DNA of 64,000 bases, taken from positions 935,501-999,500 of the forward strand of contig NZ_CP102288.1 of the NCBI RefSeq assembly GCF_025151535.1, in the 5' to 3' direction. Positions 31,736 through 39,414 of this stretch are shown here, in pieces. A program made the translations under genes and the position numbers. Origin of the DNA: Segatella copri DSM 18205. GTDB taxonomy: Bacteria > Bacteroidota > Bacteroidia > Bacteroidales > Bacteroidaceae. The notes under the pieces are model-generated. The model worked only from the letters and a program-made list of their open reading frames with translations, was not told the DNA's origin and did not search any database. How positions within the stretch are numbered: position 1 is the stretch's first letter; each line of letters starts with the position of its first letter.

Positions 31736-32956
31736 ATGGATACACAAAATACACCAGTACATATCAAACTGTGGCACAAGGACTTCTGGCGATTATGCTT
31801 TGCCAACCTCTTGCTGATGTCGAGTGTGTACATGCTCGTTTTTGCTATTCCTTATTTCCTGATTCAGGATAAGTATCAGATGTGGCAGATAGGGTGTGTG
31901 CTTCTTGCATACGGCTTTGGACTGTTTCTGTTTGGCGGCTTCTGCTCTTATCTGGTACAGCGCTACCGCAGAAATATGGTCTGTCAGCTTTCCATTTTGG
32001 GTGTGGTTGTTTGCCATTCGGTAATTTATTATCTGGATACGTTCTGGAACATCAGGTTTTCTTTTGAGATTCTCCTGGCGGTCCGTTTCCTGTTGGGAGC
32101 ATTTCTGGGGCTGGCTCAGATGTCGCTTGCCAGTACGCTGGTTATTGATTCCTGCGAGTCGTTCCAGCGCACCGAGGCTAATTACATTACCTCCTGGTTT
32201 GCCCGTTTTTCGATAGCCGTAGGGCCCTTGGTGGCATGTTTTGTTTACAACTATTTCGGCATGGGCTATGTTTTCCCTACGGCTTCGTTGCTGGCTTTGG
32301 GAGCCTTCGTGCTGGTTTCTCGCGCCAAGTTTCCTTTTAAGGCACCAGCCGAAGGAATTAAGACTTTCAGCCTCGACCGCTTCTATCTGCCACAGGGAAC
32401 TCCGCTTTTTGTCAATATCATCCTGATTACTTTTTCTGCGGGATTATACTTTTCTGTGCCTCATTCTATTGGTAACTTTCTGATGATTTTCGGAGGATTG
32501 GTCTTGGCGTTCCTGGCAGAAAAGTTTGTCTTTGCTGATGCAGATTTGAAGAGTCAGATATTGGTAGGCCTGATATTGTTGGCTTCTGCTGAACTGATTT
32601 CGTTCGGAACTCAGGAGTTTGCAGTCGAAATCGTGGTTCCAACCTTGCTGGGTTTCAGCTTGGGAATCATCGGAAGCCGTTTTCTGCTCTTCTATATCAA
32701 GCTTGCCAAACATTGCCAGCGCGGCACGAGCGTGAATTCGTTCTTCCTGGCTTGGGAGTTGGGCTTGAGTTTGGGAATCGGTCTCGGATTCATGTTCCAT
32801 AATCTTCCGGCGAGAGCGCATTTTAACGTAGGTCATCCTGTATATAATATGATTGAATCAGGGATGTTGCACTATGCGCTTCTTTTTACAATCGTATCGT
32901 TGCTGGTGTACAATTTCTTGGTTCATCCATGGTACATGAAGCATAAAAACAGATAA
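31736..32956 (+). CDS. Major facilitator superfamily transporter
   Basis: 406 residues with about 11-12 hydrophobic helices, a short cytoplasmic N-terminus and the MFS loop region ending VQRYRRN between helices 2 and 3. FLLGAFLGLAQMSLASTLVID resembles the helix 4 motif of drug and sugar exporters. Substrate unknown. The gene follows repeat copy B and is closed by a strong terminator. Confidence 0.83.
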   Translation: MDTQNTPVHIKLWHKDFWRLCFANLLLMSSVYMLVFAIPYFLIQDKYQMWQIGCVLLAYGFGLFLFGGFCSYLVQRYRRNMVCQLSILGVVVCHSVIYYLDTFWNIRFSFEILLAVRFLLGAFLGLAQMSLASTLVIDSCESFQRTEANYITSWFARFSIAVGPLVACFVYNYFGMGYVFPTASLLALGAFVLVSRAKFPFKAPAEGIKTFSLDRFYLPQGTPLFVNIILITFSAGLYFSVPHSIGNFLMIFGGLVLAFLAEKFVFADADLKSQILVGLILLASAELISFGTQEFAVEIVVPTLLGFSLGIIGSRFLLFYIKLAKHCQRGTSVNSFFLAWELGLSLGIGLGFMFHNLPARAHFNVGHPVYNMIESGMLHYALLFTIVSLLVYNFLVHPWYMKHKNR

Positions 32957-32974
32957 AATATTTGAAATCTCGTT

Positions 32975-33032
32975 TGTTTCATAAAAGCTATTCTTTAAAA
33001 GAACCTAAAAATAGCTTTTATGAAACATTTTT
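32975..33032. terminator. Terminator after the MFS gene
   Basis: 17-bp perfect stem TGTTTCATAAAAGCTAT/ATAGCTTTTATGAAACA with a 19-nt loop, followed by TTTTTAAT. It separates the MFS gene from the Bat operon. Confidence 0.85.
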
Positions 33033-33077
33033 AATATTATTTAGATAGGTTTTTTCGCTTTTGTGGCTTAATTTGAG

Positions 33078-33085
33078 TACTTTTG
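33078..33085 (+). promoter_or_regulatory. -7 promoter box of the Bat operon
   Basis: TACTTTTG, 59 bp before the moxR ATG. A TTTG lies 14 bp upstream, shorter than the usual spacing. Confidence 0.5.
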
Positions 33086-33144
33086 CGTTTGGTTTTGGAA
33101 ATATATTGTTTGAATTAAGAAATTAAACGTAAAAATATAGAATT

Positions 33145-34140
33145 ATGGCAGAAGCTATTGATATCCGCGAATTGAATATCCGGATAGAACAACAAAGTCA
33201 GTTTGTTACCAATCTGGTAATGGGCATGAATAAGGTAATCGTAGGCCAGAAACACCTCGTAGATTGCCTTCTTATCGGTCTTCTCTCTGATGGTCATATC
33301 CTGCTTGAGGGTGTACCTGGACTGGCGAAGACACTTGCAATCAAGACATTGTCACAGCTAATCAGCTCCGACTATAGCCGCATTCAGTTTACTCCTGATT
33401 TGTTGCCTGCCGATGTGGTGGGTACTCAGATTTATTCACAGAAAGATGAGGCTTTCCATGTAAAGCGCGGTCCTGTCTTCGCCAATTTCGTTTTGGCAGA
33501 TGAGATTAACCGTGCCCCAGCCAAGGTGCAGAGTGCGCTGCTCGAAGCCATGCAGGAACACCAGGTTACCATTGGCGATGAAACCTTCAAACTGCCTAGT
33601 CCGTTCCTGGTAATGGCTACACAGAACCCTATCGAGCAGGAAGGAACCTATCAGTTGCCTGAAGCACAGGTAGACCGTTTCCTGCTGAAGGTAATCATCG
33701 ATTATCCTACACTGGAAGAGGAGAAGCTCATCATCCGCGAGAATATTCAGGGCGGACTTCCTGAGGTTACTCCTGTAACATCAGCTGAGGAGATTCTGAA
33801 GGCTCGCAAGATAGTAAACGAGGTTTATCTCGATGAGAAGATTGAGCAGTATATTGCCGATATCGTCTTTGCTTCACGTTATCCTGAGCGCTACGGACTG
33901 GGCGAGCTGAAAGACATGATTACCTTCGGCGGCAGTCCTCGTGCCAGCATCTCTCTTGCCAAGGCAGCCAGAGCCTATGCGTTTATCAAGCATCGCGGCT
34001 ATGTGATTCCTGAAGATGTAAGAGCTGTGGCTCATGACGTATTGCGCCACCGTATCGGTCTTTCTTACGAGGCTGAGGCAAGCAATGTGACAAGTGAGGA
34101 AATCGTGAGCCGCATCATTAATAAGGTGGAAGTGCCTTGA
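33145..34140 (+). CDS. MoxR-family AAA+ ATPase
   Basis: 331 residues, with Walker A GVPGLAKT, Walker B FVLADEINRAP, MATQNPIEQEGTYQLPEAQVDRF (sensor 1 region) and a C-terminal lid domain containing GGSPRASISLAKAARAYA. MoxR ATPases act as chaperones that activate von Willebrand factor A proteins encoded next to them. Two VWA genes (batA, batB) and a DUF58 gene follow directly. It is the first gene of the operon. Confidence 0.94.
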   Translation: MAEAIDIRELNIRIEQQSQFVTNLVMGMNKVIVGQKHLVDCLLIGLLSDGHILLEGVPGLAKTLAIKTLSQLISSDYSRIQFTPDLLPADVVGTQIYSQKDEAFHVKRGPVFANFVLADEINRAPAKVQSALLEAMQEHQVTIGDETFKLPSPFLVMATQNPIEQEGTYQLPEAQVDRFLLKVIIDYPTLEEEKLIIRENIQGGLPEVTPVTSAEEILKARKIVNEVYLDEKIEQYIADIVFASRYPERYGLGELKDMITFGGSPRASISLAKAARAYAFIKHRGYVIPEDVRAVAHDVLRHRIGLSYEAEASNVTSEEIVSRIINKVEVP

Positions 34141-34194
34141 TGGTTAACAGTTAATAGTTAACAGTTAATAGTTTATAGTTAATAGTTTAGGATT

Positions 34195-35064
34195 TTGGAT
34201 ACACAAGATATCTTAAAAAAGGTTCGGAAGATAGAAATCAAGACTCGCGGACTGAGTCAGAACATCTTCGCAGGTCAGTATCATTCTGCCTTTAAGGGCA
34301 GGGGAATGGCCTTTGCCGAGGTGCGCGAATATCAGTATGGCGATGATGTGAGAGACATCGACTGGAACGTGACCGCCCGCTTTCATAAGCCTTATGTCAA
34401 GGTGTTTGAAGAGGAAAGGGAACTTACCGTGATGCTGCTCGTAGACGTCAGCGGGTCGCTCGATTTCGGTACGATGAAGCAGATGAAGCGCGATCTGGCT
34501 ACTGAGATTGCTGCCACACTCGCCTTCAGCGCCATTCAGAACAATGACAAGATAGGTGTCATCTTCTTCTCTGACCGTATCGAGAAGTACATTCCGCCTA
34601 AGAAAGGAAGAAAGCATATTCTCTATATCATCAGAGAAATGCTCAACTTCCAGCCGCAAAGCCAGCGTACCGATATCGGTTGCGCCCTGGAATATTTCAC
34701 CCGCGTGATGAAACGCCACTGCACAGCTTTCGTAATCAGCGACTTCTACGATCATAAGGATTTCCAGCATCAGCTGCAGATTGCCAACCAGAAACATGAT
34801 GTAGTAGCCATCCAGGTTTACGACCCGCGTGCCAAGGTGCTGCCTGATGTAGGACTGCTCAAGGTGATGGACGCAGAAACCGGACACGAAATGTATATTG
34901 ATACAAGTTCGAAGAAACTGCGAATGGCCCATACCCAGCAATGGCTGATGCAGCAGGAGAATCTGAAAACCGACTTTGCCAAAAGCAAGGTCGACTGGAC
35001 TTCGATTGCCACTAACGAGGACTTTTCGAAGGCGCTCCTGATGCTTTTCAAGCAGAGGGGCTGA
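34195..35064 (+). CDS. DUF58 domain protein
   Basis: 289 residues starting at a TTG; an in-frame TAG nine bases upstream leaves no ATG alternative. The DUF58 signature is RGMAFAEVREYQYGDDVRDI, followed by IDWNVTARF. The second half is VWA-like with the metal site LLVDVSGSLDFG (DxSxS). This is the standard partner of MoxR ATPases in Bat-type operons. The 54-bp gap to moxR is filled by direct repeats of GTTAATAGTTAACA. Confidence 0.9.
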   Translation: MDTQDILKKVRKIEIKTRGLSQNIFAGQYHSAFKGRGMAFAEVREYQYGDDVRDIDWNVTARFHKPYVKVFEEERELTVMLLVDVSGSLDFGTMKQMKRDLATEIAATLAFSAIQNNDKIGVIFFSDRIEKYIPPKKGRKHILYIIREMLNFQPQSQRTDIGCALEYFTRVMKRHCTAFVISDFYDHKDFQHQLQIANQKHDVVAIQVYDPRAKVLPDVGLLKVMDAETGHEMYIDTSSKKLRMAHTQQWLMQQENLKTDFAKSKVDWTSIATNEDFSKALLMLFKQRG

Positions 35065-35092
35065 TAAACCGAAAGCTCAAAGTAAAGAAACT

Positions 35093-36169
35093 ATGTTTAA
35101 AGTAAAGAATATCATATTGTCGCTCGCTCTCCTGGGGTGCTCAGGCTTAGCTCAAGCCCAGCAGGTAGAGCAACGCATCGACTCGCTGCAGATACTGATA
35201 GGACAGCAGACCGTGCTACATCTGAAAGCTTCGGTAAAGCAGGGCGATAAGGTGCAACTGCCATCTTTCAAGCCGCAGCAGCAAATTACACCAGGAGTGG
35301 AAGTGGTAGAGCAGAGTAAAGGCGACACTTCGCACATAGGCGACGACCGCATGGTGGTGAGCCGCGACTATACGCTGACTTCATTTGATGAAAAGGTGTA
35401 TGTGATTCCTGCGCTCAATGTGAAGGTAAACGGCAAGAACTTTCATGGCAACCAGCTTGCGCTGAAGGTGCTCACCGTGCCCGTAGATACGGTTCATCCC
35501 AACCAGTTCTATCCGCCCAAGGATGTTCAGGATAATCCTTTCTCCTGGAGCGAATGGAGTGCGCTGTTTTGGTTGAGCCTATTGCTGTTAATCATCTGTG
35601 GTGCATGGCTTTATCTGCGCAACAGACTGAAGAACAACAAGCCAATCATCACCCATATCCGCATCGTAAAACATGTTCCGGCTCATGAAAAGGCGCTGAA
35701 TCAAATTAACGTCATCAAGCAGCAGCACGTAGAGAATCAGGAAACACAGAAGGCTTACTACACCCAGCTTACCAATACGCTGAGAGAATATATCGTGAGT
35801 CGTTTCGGATTCAATGCGATGGAAATGACCAGTATGGAAATCATCGAACGTTTGCGCGAAGCAGGCGACCAGAAGATGATTGATGAACTGAAGGAACTCT
35901 TCCAGACTGCCGACCTCGTGAAGTTTGCCAAATATGAAACCCTGGTGAATGAGAACGATGCAAACCTGGTGAATGCCATCAACTTCATCGACCAGACCAA
36001 GACAGATGAGAAACCTACAGAAGAAAAGGTGGTTCCTCAGCTGACCAACGAAGAGCAGAAGACGCAATCTCAGCGCCGCCTCATCAAGTCGCTCCTCTGG
36101 ATAGGAGCCATCGTAGGTCTGGCTCTGTTGGGTTACATCATTTACCAGTCAGCCATGCTGCTGATGTAA
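35093..36169 (+). CDS. Bat-operon membrane protein of unknown function
   Basis: 358 residues. A signal peptide (LSLALLGCSGLAQAQ) is followed by a beta-rich periplasmic domain (about residues 25-148), one membrane helix (about 155-172), a cytoplasmic helical part with TNTLREYIVSRFGFNAMEMTS (about 173-330) and a second membrane helix at the end. Proteins of this layout occupy the same position between the DUF58 gene and batA in Bacteroides operons. It resembles the cytosolic end of BatD-type proteins, which suggests a structural role in the complex. Confidence 0.75.
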   Translation: MFKVKNIILSLALLGCSGLAQAQQVEQRIDSLQILIGQQTVLHLKASVKQGDKVQLPSFKPQQQITPGVEVVEQSKGDTSHIGDDRMVVSRDYTLTSFDEKVYVIPALNVKVNGKNFHGNQLALKVLTVPVDTVHPNQFYPPKDVQDNPFSWSEWSALFWLSLLLLIICGAWLYLRNRLKNNKPIITHIRIVKHVPAHEKALNQINVIKQQHVENQETQKAYYTQLTNTLREYIVSRFGFNAMEMTSMEIIERLREAGDQKMIDELKELFQTADLVKFAKYETLVNENDANLVNAINFIDQTKTDEKPTEEKVVPQLTNEEQKTQSQRRLIKSLLWIGAIVGLALLGYIIYQSAMLLM

Positions 36170-36195
36170 GGTAGGGTGTTCTTATGAAACGTTTC

Positions 36196-36234
36196 GCCGG
36201 GCAAAGCGGTTTATTCCGCAACTCTTTGCCTGGC
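36196..36234. promoter_or_regulatory. Stable intra-operon hairpin before batA
   Basis: GCCGGGCAAAG pairs with CTTTGCCTGGC, and the loop forms its own GCGG/CCGC stem. No T tract follows, so it is more likely an RNA processing, stability or attenuation structure than a terminator. Confidence 0.5.
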
Positions 36235-36255
36235 TATAAATAGAAAAATATAGAA

Positions 36256-37254
36256 ATGGAATTTGCAAGTAAAGGCTATTTTCTGTTGCTCCTGTTGCTG
36301 ATACCTTATATATTATGGTATTTCCTCTACAGGAAAAAGAATGCGCCAACCATGCGCATGAGCGACACGAAAAAGTATCAGTATGCTCCGAAGAGCCTGC
36401 GTGTGCGTCTCATCCATCTGCCAATGGTGCTGAGATGCATCTGTTTCGTGCTCATCGTCTGTGCGATGGCTCGTCCGCAGACGCATACGGCTTGGGACAA
36501 CAAGACGGTGGAAGGCATTGACATTATGTTGGCGATGGACGTTTCCACCTCTATGCTTGCTGAAGATTTGAGACCGAACCGAATGGAAGCGGCTAAGGAT
36601 GTGGCTACAGAATTCATCTCGGGAAGACCGAACGACAACATCGGTCTGACTATCTTTGCCGGTGAAGCCTTCACCCAGTGCCCGATGACAACCGATCATG
36701 CCAGTCTGTTGCGTCTCTTGCAGGCAACCCGTACGGATATTGCCGCCCGGGGACTGATTGACGATGGAACCGCAGTGGGAATGGGACTGGCCAATGCCGT
36801 GAGCCGCCTGAAGGATTCTAAGTCAAAATCGAAGGTTGTGATTCTTCTTACCGACGGCAGTAACAACATGGGCGAAATCTCGCCAATGACCGCAGCAGAG
36901 ATTGCCAAGAGCTACGGAATCCGTGTTTACACCATCGGTGTAGGAACCAACAAGGTGGCTCCTTATCCAATGCCTGTGGCAGGAGGAGTACAGTACGTCA
37001 ACATTCCGGTAGAGATAGATACGAAGACGCTGAGCGACATAGCGCAGACAACCGATGGAAATTTCTATCGCGCTACGAACAATAACGAGCTGAAGAAGAT
37101 TTACAGGGACATTGATAAACTGGAGAAAACCAAGTTTAATGTCAAGCACTTTGCTAAGCGATATGAAGCTTATCAGCCATTCGCCTTGGCAGCTCTCCTG
37201 GTATTGCTGGTAGAAATCCTCCTCCGCATCACCTGGTTCAGAAGAATTCCGTAA
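36256..37254 (+). CDS. batA: Aerotolerance protein BatA (VWA domain)
   Basis: 332 residues. Two N-terminal membrane helices (about residues 7-22 and 55-72) precede a periplasmic VWA domain with metal-dependent adhesion site DVSTSM (near residue 95) and VILLTDGSNN. A C-terminal helix (about 308-326) returns to the membrane. In Bacteroides fragilis the bat genes promote tolerance to oxygen exposure by an unknown mechanism. The VWA domain is the expected target of the MoxR ATPase. Confidence 0.9.
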   Translation: MEFASKGYFLLLLLLIPYILWYFLYRKKNAPTMRMSDTKKYQYAPKSLRVRLIHLPMVLRCICFVLIVCAMARPQTHTAWDNKTVEGIDIMLAMDVSTSMLAEDLRPNRMEAAKDVATEFISGRPNDNIGLTIFAGEAFTQCPMTTDHASLLRLLQATRTDIAARGLIDDGTAVGMGLANAVSRLKDSKSKSKVVILLTDGSNNMGEISPMTAAEIAKSYGIRVYTIGVGTNKVAPYPMPVAGGVQYVNIPVEIDTKTLSDIAQTTDGNFYRATNNNELKKIYRDIDKLEKTKFNVKHFAKRYEAYQPFALAALLVLLVEILLRITWFRRIP

Positions 37255-37271
37255 CCCGGATACTGAGCCAT

Positions 37272-37371
37272 TACTGATTATCGGAGATATCCCGCTATCT
37301 TTCGGAGATATTTCGCTATCTTTCGGAGATATTTTACCAGTTATCGGAGATATTTTACTGATTATCGGATA
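37272..37371. repeat. Five-unit 21-bp tandem repeat between batA and batB
   Basis: The core CGGAGATAT starts at 37282, 37303, 37324 and 37345, with a degenerate CGGAT at 37366, an exact 21-bp period. It fills most of the 147-bp gap between the two VWA genes. Confidence 0.9.
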
Positions 37372-37401
37372 ATCGAATAGAAGATATAATTAGAATAGAA
37401 A

Positions 37402-38439
37402 ATGTTAAGATTTGAAGATCCTATATTTCTCTGGCTGTTGTGGATAATACCAGTACTGATTCTGATCAGACTGATAGGGTGGAGAAGAAGAAAGGCGAAA
37501 CTGAAGAAGCTCGGCGATCCGGAACTTCTGAAACAGCTCATGCCCAACATCTCCAAATATCGCCCTACAGTGAAGTTTGTGCTGATGCTCGCAGCCTTGG
37601 CGCTTCTTATCGTGATGGTAGCTCGCCCTCAGATGGGCAGCAAGATTTCTCACGATAAGCGACATGGCATTGAAACCATCATCTGCCTCGATATTTCAAA
37701 TTCCATGCTCTGTCAGGACGTGGTTCCATCCCGTTTGGACAAGAGTAAGATGCTTATCGAAAATCTGGTCGACAACTTTAACAACGACAAGATTGGACTC
37801 ATCGTCTTTGCAGGCGATGCTTTCGTGCAGTTGCCAATCACCACCGATTATGTTTCGGCAAAGATGTTTCTCCAGAACATAACCCCTGGTCTTATCCAGA
37901 CCCAGGGAACCAATATCGGAGCAGCCATCGATTTGGCTTCCAAGAGTTTCACCCAGCAGGAGAATGTGGGCAGAGCCATCATCGTTATTACCGATGGCGA
38001 AAACCATGAGCCTGGCGCACAGGAGGCAGCGGCTGCTGCCAACAAGAAAGGAATCAATGTCTTTATCCTGGGCATAGGTAACACCAAGGGAGCACCAATC
38101 CCTATGGGAGACGGCTCTTATCTGAAGGACAATGCGGGCAACACCGTAATGACCGCCCTGAATGAGCAGATGTGCAAGGAACTTGCCCAGGCAGGCAAGG
38201 GTCAGTACATTCATGTAGATAATACCAGCGATGCGGAAAGAGCATTGAATGATGATATTGCCAAATTGCAGAAAGGCGATGTAACGAGTGTGGTTTACAG
38301 CGCCTATGATGAACAGTTCCAGGCTGTAGGTATTCTTGTCATCCTGTTGCTTATCATCGAAATCTGTCTGCTTGAGGTAAAGAATCCTCTGCTCAGAAAC
38401 ATCAAGTTTTTTAAGAAAGACATCAGGAAGCCTTTCTGA
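37402..38439 (+). CDS. batB: Aerotolerance protein BatB (VWA domain)
   Basis: 345 residues, paralogous to BatA: membrane helices near residues 8-24 and 55-75, a VWA domain with LDISNSMLCQDVVPSRLDKS (metal site DxSNS) and IVITDGENHEPGA, and a C-terminal helix around 310-330. It probably pairs with BatA in the membrane. The following 165 bp before batC are occupied by a repeat element, yet the gene order of the operon is kept. Confidence 0.9.
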   Translation: MLRFEDPIFLWLLWIIPVLILIRLIGWRRRKAKLKKLGDPELLKQLMPNISKYRPTVKFVLMLAALALLIVMVARPQMGSKISHDKRHGIETIICLDISNSMLCQDVVPSRLDKSKMLIENLVDNFNNDKIGLIVFAGDAFVQLPITTDYVSAKMFLQNITPGLIQTQGTNIGAAIDLASKSFTQQENVGRAIIVITDGENHEPGAQEAAAAANKKGINVFILGIGNTKGAPIPMGDGSYLKDNAGNTVMTALNEQMCKELAQAGKGQYIHVDNTSDAERALNDDIAKLQKGDVTSVVYSAYDEQFQAVGILVILLLIIEICLLEVKNPLLRNIKFFKKDIRKPF

Positions 38440-38455
38440 TAAACGTTTATACATA

Positions 38456-38619
38456 ACTGAACTTTCGCATATCAGGAAGTTAAAGGAGTTAAGGAAGTTA
38501 AGGAGTTAAGACGTATGTCTTGCTGCTTAAAAACAACGCCAAAAAGACTGTTGTCTTAACTCCTCAGCGACCGTAGGGAGCGATAACTCCTTTAACTTCT
38601 GAGCTTGCGAAACTTGAAT
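38456..38619. repeat. Second repeat family, copy 1 (in the Bat operon)
   Basis: The left end ACTGAACTTTCGCATATC and the right end GAGCTTGCGAAACTTGAAT are imperfect inverted termini. Inside, GAAGTTAAAGGAGTTA pairs with TAACTCCTTTAACTTC and AAGGAGTTAAGAC pairs with GTCTTAACTCCT. A near-identical copy is at 44115-44288. The ends match those of the nested-palindrome family. Confidence 0.9.
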
Positions 38620-38638
38620 ACATTATTATATAATAAGA

Positions 38639-39376
38639 ATGAGATATTTAAGATATATATTGGTTTTTGCCCTGATGGTGCTGGGCTTGGCAAAGGTGGG
38701 AGCACAGAACGACCGCAACTTCATCCGCCAGGGAAACCGCGCCTATCATAAACAGAAGTGGGCTGCAGCCGAAACGCAATATCGCAAGGCTATCTCCAAG
38801 AACCAGAAGAATGCGCAGGCTGTCTATAATCTGGGTTGCGCCCTGATGATGCAGCAGAAGGATTCGATGGCAATGATACAGTTTGAGAATGCTTCGAAAC
38901 TGGAAACGAACAAGATGCGACGCGCCAGAAGTTACCACAACATGGGTGTGGTCATGCAGCAGCATCAGCAATATGCGCAGGCCATAGGATGCTATGAGAA
39001 CGCCCTGCGCTGCAATCCGCAGGACAATGCAACCCGATATAATCTTGCCCTCTGCAAGAAACTGCTTAAAAACCAGAAGCAGAACAAGCAGAACGATAAG
39101 AACAAGAACAATAAGGATAAAAACAAGGACAAGAACAAAGACAAGCAGAATAAGGAACAGAACAAAGATCAGAATAAAGACAAGAACAAAAACGACAAAA
39201 ACAAGAACAACCAGAATAAGAACAATCAGCAGAATCAGAATAATCAGGACAAGATGAGCAAAGATAATGCTGAACAACTCTTGAACGCTGCCATCCAGCA
39301 GGAGAAGGATACGAAGCGCAAGATGCAGAAAGCGATGAGTCAGCCTCGCAGAAAGCAATATGAGAAAAACTGGTAA
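38639..39376 (+). CDS. batC: Aerotolerance protein BatC (TPR)
   Basis: 245 residues. A signal peptide (YILVFALMVLGLAKVGAQ) is followed by two to three tetratricopeptide repeats (AVYNLGCALMMQQKDSMAMI, YHNMGVVMQQHQQYAQAIGC). A strikingly monotonous Lys/Asn/Gln/Asp tail runs from about residue 142 to 205 and is followed by a short conserved C-terminal helix. TPRs suggest protein-protein contacts in the periplasm. The tail is far more extreme than its neighbours and is probably disordered. Confidence 0.88.
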   Translation: MRYLRYILVFALMVLGLAKVGAQNDRNFIRQGNRAYHKQKWAAAETQYRKAISKNQKNAQAVYNLGCALMMQQKDSMAMIQFENASKLETNKMRRARSYHNMGVVMQQHQQYAQAIGCYENALRCNPQDNATRYNLALCKKLLKNQKQNKQNDKNKNNKDKNKDKNKDKQNKEQNKDQNKDKNKNDKNKNNQNKNNQQNQNNQDKMSKDNAEQLLNAAIQQEKDTKRKMQKAMSQPRRKQYEKNW

Positions 39377-39414
39377 AAAGTAAAATAATACAACGAGTAT
39401 AATAAATTTAGAAC

